A program made the position numbers and the translations under genes. From the NCBI GenBank assembly GCA_012271225.1, contig JAAXGS010000067.1, positions 1-11,234 on the forward strand: a stretch of DNA of 11,234 nucleotides, given 5' to 3'. This document shows, piece by piece, positions 1 through 7,036 of the stretch. The DNA comes from Dehalococcoidia bacterium. GTDB lineage: Bacteria > Chloroflexota > Dehalococcoidia > UBA6926. Under the pieces are notes generated by a model. That model was not told the origin of the DNA, did no database searches, and saw only the letters and a list, made by a program, of their open reading frames with translations. Within the stretch, counting starts at the first letter, position 1, and the number at the start of each line of letters is the position of its first letter.

Positions 1-165
1 TCCCCTCGCCCAACGCCTCGTCCCGCGCCAGATGATTATGTACTAGGGTTGTTGGGCTGCCTTTTCCCGAGAAACCGGGACGTCCGCAGTTTGGCGGGAA
101 GGGACAGGCCGCTGTACAAGAACAACCCGGCGCGGCTGGTGCGTCTTGGGTGCCCACAGAGGTGA

Positions 166-194
166 TGCACAATCCGGCGAACGGATGTTAAGAT
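166..194 (+). promoter_or_regulatory. Putative promoter of the HsdR-N nuclease gene
   Basis: TGCACA at 166-171 and TAAGAT at 189-194 are separated by 17 bp, each matching four of six consensus bases. A start near 201 would give a leader of about 27 nt that holds the strong ribosome binding site. The hexamers are imperfect, so this is only a candidate. Confidence 0.35.
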
Positions 195-214
195 ACTGTC
201 ATCAGGTGAACCGG

Positions 215-222
215 GGAGGTGA
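215..222 (+). promoter_or_regulatory. Strong ribosome binding site fixing the GTG start at 229
   Basis: GGAGGTGA is a near-complete complement of the 16S rRNA tail. Its GGAGG core ends nine bases before the GTG at 229, which makes that GTG the start although it is not an ATG. Confidence 0.8.
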
Positions 223-228
223 AGAACA

Positions 229-1302
229 GTGACGGACATCACGGATCGTTTGCGCGCTATGAGCCAGCGCGTAGATGATCAGGCGGAGCACATTCGCACC
301 GAAGAGGGTACGAAACAGGCCTTGATCGTACCGTTCATGCAGACCGTTCTTGGGTTTGACACGACCAACGTGCAGGAGGTACGTCCGGAGTTCACGGCTG
401 ACATTGGCACTAAAAAAGGTGAAAAGGTCGACTATGCCATTATCATTGATGGTAAGCCCCTCATTCTGATTGAGGCCAAGAAAGTTGGGGTAGTGCTGGA
501 AGCGGAGCAACCCAATCAACTCCTGCGATATTTCAATGCGGTCAATACAGCACGATTCGGAATATACACCAATGGCATTCACTATTTGTTCTACTCTGAT
601 TTAGAACAGCCGAACGTCATGGACCAAAGACCTTTCTTCGAACTTGATCTTACGGATACCATCGATCCTCTCAAAATCAACGAAATCAGGAAATTCACAA
701 AGGCCGAGTTTGACAGCGACAGCATTCGTGCTTCGGCAAACCGGCTAAAATACACCCAAGCAATCAAGAACGAACTCGAGCGAGAGATGTCCGCTCCGTC
801 TGAAGACCTGGCCAAACTGTTCATGGGGCGAGTCTACCCTGGCGCCAGGACTGCCCGACGAGTTGAGGAATTTATCGAGTATATTTCTGCAGCGTGGAAC
901 CAGCTCATCGCAGACGCCGTTCGAGAAAAATTGACCGCTGCCCTCGCGCGAACGAACGGAACGATAGAGGAACAACCTCCCCAAGACCACGCGGAAGAAT
1001 CGGAGGAGGACGGAATCGTTACTACGGAGGATGAACTAATCGCCTACTATATTGTCAAGGCCATTGTCCATGGTGTGGTCGAGCAATCGCGCGTCACCTT
1101 GCGTGACCAGAAGACAGTTTGCTTGATATTGCTGGACGATAATCGCCTCAAGTGGATCACTCGCCTCTACTTTAACGGCAACCGCTATCGCCTTGGCCTG
1201 CGTGACGATGACGATCAAGAGAAGCGCATTGACATAGACTCGCCGAACGACATTTACGATTTCGCCGATGACATCAGAAACTCCGCGGGGCGTCTCGTGT
1301 AG
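229..1302 (+). CDS. Stand-alone type I restriction HsdR-N-like nuclease
   Basis: This 357-residue soluble protein resembles the N-terminal nuclease domain of type I restriction subunit R (HsdR_N, the COG4748-like group). Seen directly: a PD-(D/E)xK core with D68, the E82-A-K84 triad end after a hydrophobic strand, an upstream helix glutamate near E26, and Q97xxxY101, the QxxxY motif typical of HsdR nucleases. Residues 250-262 are an acidic linker. Residues 266-350 form a second domain with a conserved-looking LLDDNR...TRLYFN segment, which I recall in other free-standing members. There is no helicase part, and no hsdM or hsdS is nearby, so it cannot be a classical type I enzyme by itself. It starts at GTG with an excellent ribosome binding site. 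Codon use is less G/C-ending than in the core genes (22 of 40 third positions at residues 65-104, hand count). The 53-bp gap to the next gene suggests co-transcription. A defence or DNA-processing role is inference; the true substrate is unknown. Confidence 0.8.
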   Translation: MTDITDRLRAMSQRVDDQAEHIRTEEGTKQALIVPFMQTVLGFDTTNVQEVRPEFTADIGTKKGEKVDYAIIIDGKPLILIEAKKVGVVLEAEQPNQLLRYFNAVNTARFGIYTNGIHYLFYSDLEQPNVMDQRPFFELDLTDTIDPLKINEIRKFTKAEFDSDSIRASANRLKYTQAIKNELEREMSAPSEDLAKLFMGRVYPGARTARRVEEFIEYISAAWNQLIADAVREKLTAALARTNGTIEEQPPQDHAEESEEDGIVTTEDELIAYYIVKAIVHGVVEQSRVTLRDQKTVCLILLDDNRLKWITRLYFNGNRYRLGLRDDDDQEKRIDIDSPNDIYDFADDIRNSAGRLV

Positions 1303-1355
1303 CAGGACACGGACCAGTAGAAAAAGGACGCTGAGAACAACGGGAGAATCAGGGC

Positions 1356-1793
1356 ATGTCCCAGGATAATCAGAGTGATGCTCCAGCGGATGTTGGGTGG
1401 CTTAAGAAGTCAGACAAAGACAACCGGGATTTGATAATCGGAGACGGCAGCAGCGGATTCATAGCCCGCATCACGAGGCAAGAGGAGAAAGTGCGCTCCG
1501 CGGAAAAGGATATTGCGGACCTACATAGGAAAATAGAGGGAGACGGGAGCGGATCAGGGCTTGATCCTCGCCTAAACAAGCTGGAGGAACGCACGCGGTG
1601 GGCTGACCAGAAAATTGACGATGTAGATAGCATGGTGCACGGGGACGGAAGCAACAGTGGCCTTATCGCTCATGTCAACACTCTGGAGTCTCAAGTTAAG
1701 TTCCTGCTGTTCTTGCTCCCCATAGTCGCTGCCTTGGGCGGGACGGTTGTGGTTGCCGCCGCCATTTACGTATCAAACGTCTTGATTGACTAA
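1356..1793 (+). CDS. Triple-repeat coiled-coil protein with C-terminal membrane anchor
   Basis: I do not recognise this 145-residue protein as a named family. The N-terminal 115 residues are charged and helical, with three copies of GDGS(x)SG(L/F) followed by an R/H-x-x-x-(L/Q)-E coiled-coil turn, starting at residues 29, 62 and 96. Residues 116-143 are one hydrophobic segment ending in NVLID, so the protein is probably tail-anchored with its coiled coil in the cytoplasm. The layout (coiled coil then terminal helix) recalls phage XhlA-like proteins, but I see no phage genes around. The ATG start has GGGAG nine bases upstream. It follows the HsdR-N nuclease gene by 53 bp on the same strand, so the two may work together, for example with this protein placing the nuclease at the membrane; that is speculation. 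Confidence 0.7.
   Translation: MSQDNQSDAPADVGWLKKSDKDNRDLIIGDGSSGFIARITRQEEKVRSAEKDIADLHRKIEGDGSGSGLDPRLNKLEERTRWADQKIDDVDSMVHGDGSNSGLIAHVNTLESQVKFLLFLLPIVAALGGTVVVAAAIYVSNVLID
1440..1700 (+). repeat. Three tandem 33-34-residue repeats inside the coiled-coil gene
   Basis: Translated repeats begin at 1440, 1539 and 1641 (residues 29, 62 and 96). Each opens with GDGS and a serine-glycine pair, followed by a hydrophobic/charged helix of about 12 residues with a Q/L-E-x-x-(V/T) end. The DNA copies have diverged (for example GGAGACGGC, GGAGACGGG, GGGGACGGA), so the duplication is old and the amino-acid pattern is what has been kept. Confidence 0.75.
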
Positions 1794-1812
1794 TTCGGCA
1801 CTTGTTCGCTCA

Positions 1813-1845
1813 GCGCCGCCCACTTTGCTTGGCACGCCGTGGCGC
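1813..1845. terminator. Weak hairpin between convergent genes
   Basis: A seven-pair stem with one G-T pair (1813-1819 with 1839-1845, loop of 19) lies in the 73-bp gap between the coiled-coil gene and the end of argG. It has no T run on either side, so it may only be a weak, possibly bidirectional, end structure. Nothing else is seen in the gap. Confidence 0.2.
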
Positions 1846-1866
1846 AGTTGACGCGCCTCTGGTGGT

Positions 1867-3063
1867 CTACTCCTCCGGTCTCACCCGGGCCTGCGTCCTG
1901 ATGGGCAGGCCCCACAGGTGGATGAACCCCGGCGAGGCGGCCTGGTCAAAGACATCCCCCTCATCGTATGTGGCAAGCTCTGTCTGATACAGCGAGTGCT
2001 CACTCCTGCGCCCAACTACGGTCGCGTGTCCCTTGTGCAGCTTGACGCGCACTGCGCCCGTCACCGCCCGCTGACTGCTGTCCACATACGCCTGCAGGTC
2101 CTCCCGCAGTTGGCTGAACCACAGGCCGTCATACACCAGCTGCGCGTATTCGCGGGACACCGTCTCGCCAAAGCGGATCTGATCCCGCGTGTGCACCATC
2201 CCCTCCAGCGCCTTGTGGGCGCGCAGCAGGATCGTTGCCGCCGGGGCCTCATAGATCTCGCGCGACTTTATCCCCACCAGTCGATCCTCGATGTGGTCGA
2301 TGCGTCCAATGCCGTGCTCGCCGCCGATGCGTGACAGCGTTTCGACCAGCGGCGTCGGGTCCATCTCCGCTCCGTCCAGCGCAATGGGAACGCCGCGGTC
2401 GAACCGAACCTCGATGTAGCGCGGCTCATCCGGCGCCTGATGCGGCGCGACGGTCCATTCATAGGCGTTCTCCGGCGGCTCACGCCATGCGTCCTCAAGC
2501 ACGCCGGCCTCAATGCTGCGCCCCCACAGGTTGTCGTCCGTGGAGTAGGGTTTCTCACGCGTGGATGGAACGGGGATCTCATGCTCCCGGGCGTAGGCGA
2601 TCTCCTCCATGCGCGTCATGCCCCACTCCCGCGCCGGGGCGACGACTTTGAGATCGGGCGCGAGCGCGCCAACGGACACATCCAGCCGGACCTGGTCATT
2701 GCCCTTGCCGGTACAGCCGTGGGCGACGGCGGTGGCGCCCTCCGCCCGCGCCGTTTCCACCATCAGCCGGGCGATCAGCGGACGGCCCAGCGCCGTCGCG
2801 ATGGGGTAGACACCCTGATAGAGCGCGTTTGCCCTGAGCGCGGGGAAGACGAAGTCTTGGATGAACTCATCACGCACATCCGCCACGTGCGCGTCAACGG
2901 CGCCGGCGGCCAGGGCGCGCTGCCGTATCTCCTCCAGGTTGTCCACATTGCCGAGGTTGGCCGTCAATGTGACGACGTCATAGCCGTAGCGCTCCTGGAT
3001 CCACCGAACGGCGACGGAGGTGTCCAACCCTCCGCTGTATGCGAGAACGAGTTTCTCCGCCAT
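1867..3063 (-). CDS. argG: Argininosuccinate synthase
   Basis: Cytoplasmic enzyme of arginine synthesis that joins citrulline and aspartate with ATP to give argininosuccinate, AMP and pyrophosphate. At 398 residues it has normal family length. Seen: the ATP-pyrophosphatase loop SGGLDTS at residues 10-16, a TANLGN segment at 34-39 in place of the more common TADxGQ, the citrulline/aspartate-binding HGCTGKGNDQVR region at 115-126, and the later STREKPYSTDDNLWGRS segment. The frame is open 17 codons further upstream, but the family starts at MAEKLVLAYSGG, and GGGTGGGGG lies just before that ATG at 3061-3063. argH is not in the window. The gene has its own extended -10 promoter and is convergent with the coiled-coil gene. 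Confidence 0.96.
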   Translation of the reverse strand: MAEKLVLAYSGGLDTSVAVRWIQERYGYDVVTLTANLGNVDNLEEIRQRALAAGAVDAHVADVRDEFIQDFVFPALRANALYQGVYPIATALGRPLIARLMVETARAEGATAVAHGCTGKGNDQVRLDVSVGALAPDLKVVAPAREWGMTRMEEIAYAREHEIPVPSTREKPYSTDDNLWGRSIEAGVLEDAWREPPENAYEWTVAPHQAPDEPRYIEVRFDRGVPIALDGAEMDPTPLVETLSRIGGEHGIGRIDHIEDRLVGIKSREIYEAPAATILLRAHKALEGMVHTRDQIRFGETVSREYAQLVYDGLWFSQLREDLQAYVDSSQRAVTGAVRVKLHKGHATVVGRRSEHSLYQTELATYDEGDVFDQAASPGFIHLWGLPIRTQARVRPEE

Positions 3064-3125
3064 GTATCCCCCACCCTGGTATCTGAATTGGAACGCCTGG
3101 GCCCCACTAGCCAAAGCGCATAGTC

Positions 3126-3134
3126 ATTCTAGCA
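3126..3134 (-). promoter_or_regulatory. Extended -10 promoter of argG
   Basis: Read on the minus strand, TGCTAGAAT is a good extended -10 element (TGn plus TAGAAT). No convincing -35 is seen about 17 bases upstream, which the TG extension can compensate for. The implied leader is about 55 nt before the argG ATG. I saw no arginine-repressor operator. Confidence 0.5.
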
Positions 3135-3195
3135 GGGGGAGAGCATGGAACCGCGATGGGTCGAAGGTTGCGGATCTCGCTGTGAGGCCACTCCC

Positions 3196-3549
3196 CTAAT
3201 CAACGTAAGAGAGCATACGGTGGACGAATTGGTGGACGAGGGGGCGGTCAGCTTCGACCCCGTAATCTTCCATCTCATCATGATCGAAGTTCTTGTGGAA
3301 TTTCTCCGCCGCCGCGAATCCGCCTGCGAAGAAGACATCATCAATCTCAGTGGCCACGCGCTGTACGACATTCTTCATGGAACGATGAGATCGGCACTCC
3401 CACCCGCGCTGCTCCGCCACGGCCATGACGGCGTGTGTTGCCGCGCCCCACAGCTTTTCGGACGCCTGCAGGTGGTCTCCCGCCGCGAACTCCTCATCAG
3501 ACACGGTGAGGAAGTCCATGGCGGTCTGCGAATGATCGGCCTGATTCAT
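3196..3549 (-). CDS. PaREP1-family HEPN-like small protein
   Basis: This 117-residue protein matches what I know of PaREP1-type (sacsin-HEPN-related) helical proteins. The match is a first helix ending GDHLQASEKLWGAATHAV (residues 24-41), then a GW...SHR turn near 49-56, and a later AEKFHKNF helix near 81-88. The canonical HEPN RNase motif (R-x4-6-H) is absent: R102 is followed by H106 and H110, which give x3 and x7 spacing, so ribonuclease activity is not supported. An ATG at 3549 with GGTGGA eight bases upstream is preferred over an in-frame GTG at 3555. The gene lies 39 bp after rpmB on the same strand with no clear terminator between, so it is probably read from the rpmB promoter. PaREP1 proteins have no settled function; some lie next to nucleotidyltransferase genes, but none is seen here. 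Confidence 0.65.
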   Translation of the reverse strand: MNQADHSQTAMDFLTVSDEEFAAGDHLQASEKLWGAATHAVMAVAEQRGWECRSHRSMKNVVQRVATEIDDVFFAGGFAAAEKFHKNFDHDEMEDYGVEADRPLVHQFVHRMLSYVD

Positions 3550-3588
3550 GACCACAGTCCACCGCGCAAGTTCCGACCCCCCGACGGA

Positions 3589-3777
3589 CTACTTCGCCGT
3601 CTTGGCGGCGGTGCGGAGGCAACGCGTGCACATGCGCACCTGCGTGCGCACGCCATCCGCGTCATACTGCGAGACCGCCTGAACGTTGACGTTCCAGCGC
3701 CTCCGCGTTTTGCGGTTGGAGTGGCTCACGCGGTTTCCGAATTGCGGCCCGCGGCCACAGACTTGACACTTTGCCAT
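3589..3777 (-). CDS. rpmB: 50S ribosomal protein L28, zinc-ribbon type
   Basis: A structural protein of the large ribosomal subunit, 62 residues, which is normal for the family. It begins MAKCQVCGRGPQFGNRVSHS, has the basic RKTRRRWNVN core at residues 22-31, and carries cysteines at 4, 7, 50 and 53. That makes it a zinc-binding (C+) form rather than the cysteine-free paralogue used under zinc starvation. The frame is open 32 codons upstream, but the L28 start is unmistakable at the ATG at 3775-3777. It is divergent from the FakA-type gene, a pairing also seen near rpmB in Bacillus, where an Asp23 gene lies between; that small gene is missing here. Confidence 0.96.
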   Translation of the reverse strand: MAKCQVCGRGPQFGNRVSHSNRKTRRRWNVNVQAVSQYDADGVRTQVRMCTRCLRTAAKTAK

Positions 3778-3876
3778 GGTTGCTACTTGCCGGTCGTGAT
3801 GGTCTGCCTCTGTACGTCCCCGGCCTCCTGACGGAGAGCGGGCAGCGGGCTGCTGCACAGCGCCGCACAGCATCGT

Positions 3877-3905
3877 ATGCTACCAGAGTCCGGTATTCAT
3901 GGCAA
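3877..3905 (-). promoter_or_regulatory. Sigma-70-type promoter of rpmB
   Basis: On the minus strand, TTGCCA (3905-3900) and TAGCAT (3882-3877) are exactly 17 bp apart. They match the consensus at five and four of six bases. Transcription would start near 3870 and give rpmB a leader of about 90 nt. The element lies in the 189-bp space between the divergent genes; no equally good promoter was found there for the plus-strand gene. Confidence 0.55.
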
Positions 3906-3966
3906 GGAAAGCCGGTGGATACGAGTGTGACGCGGGCACAGATGATGCGGGGACGGGGGAGTGACG

Positions 3967-5595
3967 ATGGCGGCTGAGCGGGGCGATTCCGGCGTGCTTG
4001 ACGGAGAGGGGCTGCTTGCGGCGCTTTCAGCGGGCGCGGCATGGCTTGAGACGAACGTCGCCGCTGTGAACGCCCTGAACGTCTATCCCGTTCCGGACGG
4101 TGATACCGGCACGAACATGATGCTGACGCTGCAGGCCGCTCTGCGTGACGCGCGGGACGACCCGGGCGACGGCAGCGTCGGCGCCCTTGCGGCGGTCATC
4201 GGGCGTGGCGCGCTGCGCGGCGCGCGCGGCAACAGCGGCGTCATCCTCTCCCAATATCTGAAGGGTCTGGCGGGCGGGCTTGCGGACGTCGGCGTGATGG
4301 ACGGGCCGGCGTTGGCACGTGGGCTGCGGGCCGCGTCCGATGCCGCGTACCAGGCCATGAGCAAGCCTGTTGAGGGAACCATGCTGACCGTTGGCAGGGA
4401 GGCGGGAGAGGCCGCGGCCTCGAGCGGCGCGGCCGATGTCATCACAACCCTGAGGGCCGCCGTGGATGAGGCGGACCGATCCGTCGCCCGCACGCCGGAG
4501 CTGCTGTCCGTCCTCGCGGAGGCGGGCGTCGTCGATTCCGGGGGGCAGGGGATCGCCGTCATCCTGCGCGGGGCGCTGGCGTCACTGACCGGCGAGGACA
4601 CCGGCCCGGCCCTGGAGACGCGGGAGCTTGCGGTTCTTGACGCGGGCTGGCTTGAGGGGCAGGCCGATGAGGCGTGGGGCTACTGCACGGAGTTTGTGCT
4701 GATGGAGCCGACGGCGCTGCTTGACGCCATCCGCGCGACGATGGCGCTCTTTGGCGAGTCCGAGTCCATTGTGGAGGGCGACGGCCTGGTGCGGGTGCAT
4801 CTGCACACGTCCGCGCCGGAGGATGTCCTGACGGAAGCGGGCGGCATGGGGCGGCTGGAGCAGGTCTCCATCCGTGACATGGATCAACAGCATCAGCATT
4901 TCCTTGCCGGCCACAGTCAGGATATGAGTGACATCGTGTGCGGCGTCGTGTCCGTCGCGTCCGGCCCGGGCTTTGTGCGGATCATGCGCAGCCATGGCGC
5001 GGGATCAATCATCTGGGGCGGACAATCGATGAACCCGTCCGCGGAGGAGATCGCGGAGGCCGTCGAGTCCATACCCGCCCCGGATGTGATCATCCTTCCC
5101 AACAACAAGAACATCGCCGCCACGGCGGAGCTGTCCCGTGATCTGGCCCACACTAAAACGGTCACCGTTCTGCCGACCGACTCCGTGCAGCAGGGCATCG
5201 CCGCGCTGCTCGCGTACGATGCCGCGGAATCCGTTGAGGATAATCTGTCCCGGATGCGGGACGCGGCCGGGGAGCTGCGCTGGGCGGAGGTGACGTTCGC
5301 CGTGCGGGACGGGCAGGCGGGCGGGGTGACCTATGCGGCGGACCAGCCCATTGGCCTGCTGCAGGGGGAGCTTGTGACGGCGGGGTCGACGCCGGAGGCA
5401 GTGGCGCGGACGCTCATCGAGCGCATCGCGCCACAGGGTGAGCTGGTTGTGACGCTGTTCTACGGCGCGGGGGTCACGGAGGAGCAGGCGGACGCGGCGG
5501 TGGACGCGGTGCAGGCCGTCTGCGGGGATGGGGTGGAGGTGGAGGCCGTGAACGGCGGCCAGCCGCTGTACCCGTACCTGATCTCCGTGGAATAG
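3967..5595 (+). CDS. fakA: FakA-type fatty-acid kinase (DAK2 and DegV-like domains)
   Basis: ATP-dependent kinase expected to phosphorylate fatty acids carried by a FakB (DegV) partner, feeding them into phospholipid synthesis. The 542 residues show the family layout. An N-terminal DAK2 (DhaL-like) kinase domain has the metal-binding PVPDGDTGTN motif (D44, D46) and the phosphate-contacting ARGNSG at 86-91. A middle part has C240 in WGYCTEF and the H278-L-H280 pair, the likely zinc site of FakA. The C-terminal half is DegV-like, with the NNKNIAATAE segment at 379-388. The start is taken as ATG 3967, six bases after GGGGGA, rather than the GTG at 3961, which would sit on the ribosome binding site. 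No fakB is in the window. The Asp23/YloU gene that usually lies between rpmB and this gene is absent. Confidence 0.88.
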   Translation: MAAERGDSGVLDGEGLLAALSAGAAWLETNVAAVNALNVYPVPDGDTGTNMMLTLQAALRDARDDPGDGSVGALAAVIGRGALRGARGNSGVILSQYLKGLAGGLADVGVMDGPALARGLRAASDAAYQAMSKPVEGTMLTVGREAGEAAASSGAADVITTLRAAVDEADRSVARTPELLSVLAEAGVVDSGGQGIAVILRGALASLTGEDTGPALETRELAVLDAGWLEGQADEAWGYCTEFVLMEPTALLDAIRATMALFGESESIVEGDGLVRVHLHTSAPEDVLTEAGGMGRLEQVSIRDMDQQHQHFLAGHSQDMSDIVCGVVSVASGPGFVRIMRSHGAGSIIWGGQSMNPSAEEIAEAVESIPAPDVIILPNNKNIAATAELSRDLAHTKTVTVLPTDSVQQGIAALLAYDAAESVEDNLSRMRDAAGELRWAEVTFAVRDGQAGGVTYAADQPIGLLQGELVTAGSTPEAVARTLIERIAPQGELVVTLFYGAGVTEEQADAAVDAVQAVCGDGVEVEAVNGGQPLYPYLISVE

Positions 5596-5726
5596 CCCCC
5601 TCCGTCTGCGCCGTGACGCGCTGCGCGGATTGCGGGGCAGTTTGACATGGCAATCAATTGCGCCCACGCTCACGCCAGGCACTGCAGCGGCGGCGCGGCG
5701 CGGACGCGCAAGGGAACCGGCACGGC
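5596..5726. other. Gap between fakA and the MFS gene
   Basis: This 131-bp gap contains no gene. A perfect TTGACA lies at 5642-5647, but no acceptable -10 follows at 15-19 bp. A 10-bp sequence, CATGGCAATC, occurs at 5646 and again at 5726 across the start of the transporter gene; this is probably chance or an old small duplication. Confidence 0.4.
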
Positions 5727-7013
5727 ATGGCAATCCACACCCGATCACCCCTGAGAACGCTGAATCCCCGCCGCGTGTTCTACGGGTGGTGGATCGTCCT
5801 GTCCGGCTTCCTGCTGATGCTGTTCTCCACGGGCGTGGGGTTCTACGGATTCTCCGCGTTCGTCAACCCGATAGCGGACTCGATTGCGGGTGGCAGCCGG
5901 GCAATCGTGGCGACGGCTGTTTCGATTCAGCGCGCCGAATCGGGAATCCTCGGGCCAATCATGGGGTTCCTCGTCGATCGGGTCGGCCCGAGAATCATTC
6001 TCATTTTCGGATTCGTCGTCGGCGGGGCAGGGTTCATCCTGGTGTCGCTCACACAGAACATCCCGCAGTTCTATGCAGCGTATATCTTCCTGGCCCTTGG
6101 ACTTGGCGCGGGATCGTTCCTGATCGTCAGCACGGCAGTCACCAACTGGTTCAGCCGCATGCGTGGCCGCGCGCTGGGTTTCCTGTTCCTTGGGCCGGGC
6201 TTTGCGGGCTTCCTGGTGCTGGGAATCGTCGAGTTGATCGAGATGTTCGGCTGGCGGTACACGCTGGCGGGAGTCGGCGTCGCCATGTGGATCATCTGCA
6301 TCCCGTTGGCCCTGATTATGCGGCGCGCGCCGGAGGCCTACGGACAACGGCCGGACGGTGAGCCACCCCTCCCCGCAAGTGAGGCCAGGGCTCAGCAACT
6401 GACGGGTGGAGGGGTTCCGATTGCGGAGGCGGCGCTGATTGGAATCGGCAATGTGCTGCGGAGTCCCGGCTACTATCAATACGTTATTGCGCTGGGGTTG
6501 CAGCAGATGGGTTTTTCGGCGCTTGTCATCTTCCAGATACCGGCGCTCGAGACCTTTGGCTTGACAACGCGCGAGGCGGGCCTTGCGGTGCTGATCTGGA
6601 CAATCGGAGGCCTGCCCGGCCGCCTTGCCTCGGGTTTCCTGGCCGACAAGTTCGATAAACGCCTGGTGTTGGCGGCAGCGTTCATCATGCAGCTTGTCGG
6701 CTTGTTCTTCTTCCTGACGACGACAAACCTGACAGGAGCAATGCTGTACGGCGTTACGCATGGCATCGGTTGGGGAATGACCACTCCGTCCCGGCTCGCA
6801 TTGCAGGGCGAGTTCTGGGGCCGCGCCATCTTCGGTCGGCTGATGGGAATCCAGACGGGGACATCCGCGCTGGGATCCATCCTCTCGCCGATATTCGTCG
6901 GATGGTGGTTCGATACGTACGGCGACTATAAAGTGCCGATCCTGTTGCTATTCATGCCGCTGTTCCTGTGCATCGCGCTCATACTCACGCTGCGGCGTCC
7001 GCAATTCGGCTGA
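5727..7013 (+). CDS. MFS transporter, OFA/monocarboxylate-like
   Basis: A 428-residue inner-membrane protein with the usual 12 hydrophobic segments split by a polar loop near residues 200-232. It opens with FYGWWIV at 18-24, typical of OFA/monocarboxylate-like porters. It carries the MFS loop motif GFLVDRVGPRI at 80-90, its second-half copy in GFLADKFDKR, and WFSRMRGRALG at 141-151. The frame is open further upstream (TTG 5658), but that part is low in complexity; ATG 5727 preceded by AAGGGA fits the family N-terminus. Organic anions such as oxalate/formate or monocarboxylates are typical for the family, but the substrate cannot be told from sequence alone. Only 23 bp separate it from dinB. 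Confidence 0.88.
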   Translation: MAIHTRSPLRTLNPRRVFYGWWIVLSGFLLMLFSTGVGFYGFSAFVNPIADSIAGGSRAIVATAVSIQRAESGILGPIMGFLVDRVGPRIILIFGFVVGGAGFILVSLTQNIPQFYAAYIFLALGLGAGSFLIVSTAVTNWFSRMRGRALGFLFLGPGFAGFLVLGIVELIEMFGWRYTLAGVGVAMWIICIPLALIMRRAPEAYGQRPDGEPPLPASEARAQQLTGGGVPIAEAALIGIGNVLRSPGYYQYVIALGLQQMGFSALVIFQIPALETFGLTTREAGLAVLIWTIGGLPGRLASGFLADKFDKRLVLAAAFIMQLVGLFFFLTTTNLTGAMLYGVTHGIGWGMTTPSRLALQGEFWGRAIFGRLMGIQTGTSALGSILSPIFVGWWFDTYGDYKVPILLLFMPLFLCIALILTLRRPQFG

Positions 7014-7024
7014 TTTTTCGGGCG

Positions 7025-7030
7025 TAGAAT
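7025..7030 (+). promoter_or_regulatory. -10 element close to the dinB start, possible leaderless promoter
   Basis: TAGAAT ends six bases before the dinB ATG, the spacing seen in leaderless genes that carry TANNNT just before the start. No ribosome binding site precedes this ATG, which fits. No good -35 is seen around 7002-7008 and no SOS operator was recognised. Confidence 0.4.
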
Positions 7031-7036
7031 GCGGAC

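Larger units (their letters stand above)
1..228. other. Left-edge region, no convincing gene
   Basis: No complete gene is supported here. One plus-strand frame open at the window edge ends at the stop at 44-46 (last residues RQMIMY) and another ends at 163-165; either could be the tail of an upstream gene, but neither is recognisable. A short perfect hairpin (5-bp stem, 65-69 with 76-80, loop of six) lies at 65-80; it has no T run after it on either strand, so I do not call it a terminator. The stretch from about 166 holds the promoter and ribosome binding site of the following nuclease gene. Confidence 0.4.

Noticed and set aside
65..80. Rho-independent terminator at the left edge
   Set aside because: Only five pairs, and no T run follows on either strand.
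36..242. Minus-strand open frame of 68 codons at the left edge
   Set aside because: Overlaps the nuclease promoter and start, has no ribosome binding site, and its product is low in complexity with no family likeness.
2440..3123. Long plus-strand frame opposite argG (227 codons)
   Set aside because: Antisense to a certain argG; GC-rich coding DNA with G/C third positions often leaves such stop-free antisense frames.
3145..3831. Plus-strand frame of 228 codons opposite rpmB and the PaREP1-like gene
   Set aside because: Spans two recognisable minus-strand genes and the spaces around them, and its product matches nothing.
5642..5670. Promoter for the MFS gene based on TTGACA at 5642-5647
   Set aside because: A perfect -35 but no -10-like hexamer at 15-19 bp; the region downstream is GC-rich.
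5745..6761. Minus-strand frame of 338 codons opposite the MFS gene
   Set aside because: Antisense to a clear transporter; its product is a charged, Arg/Gln/Asp-rich string with no domain.
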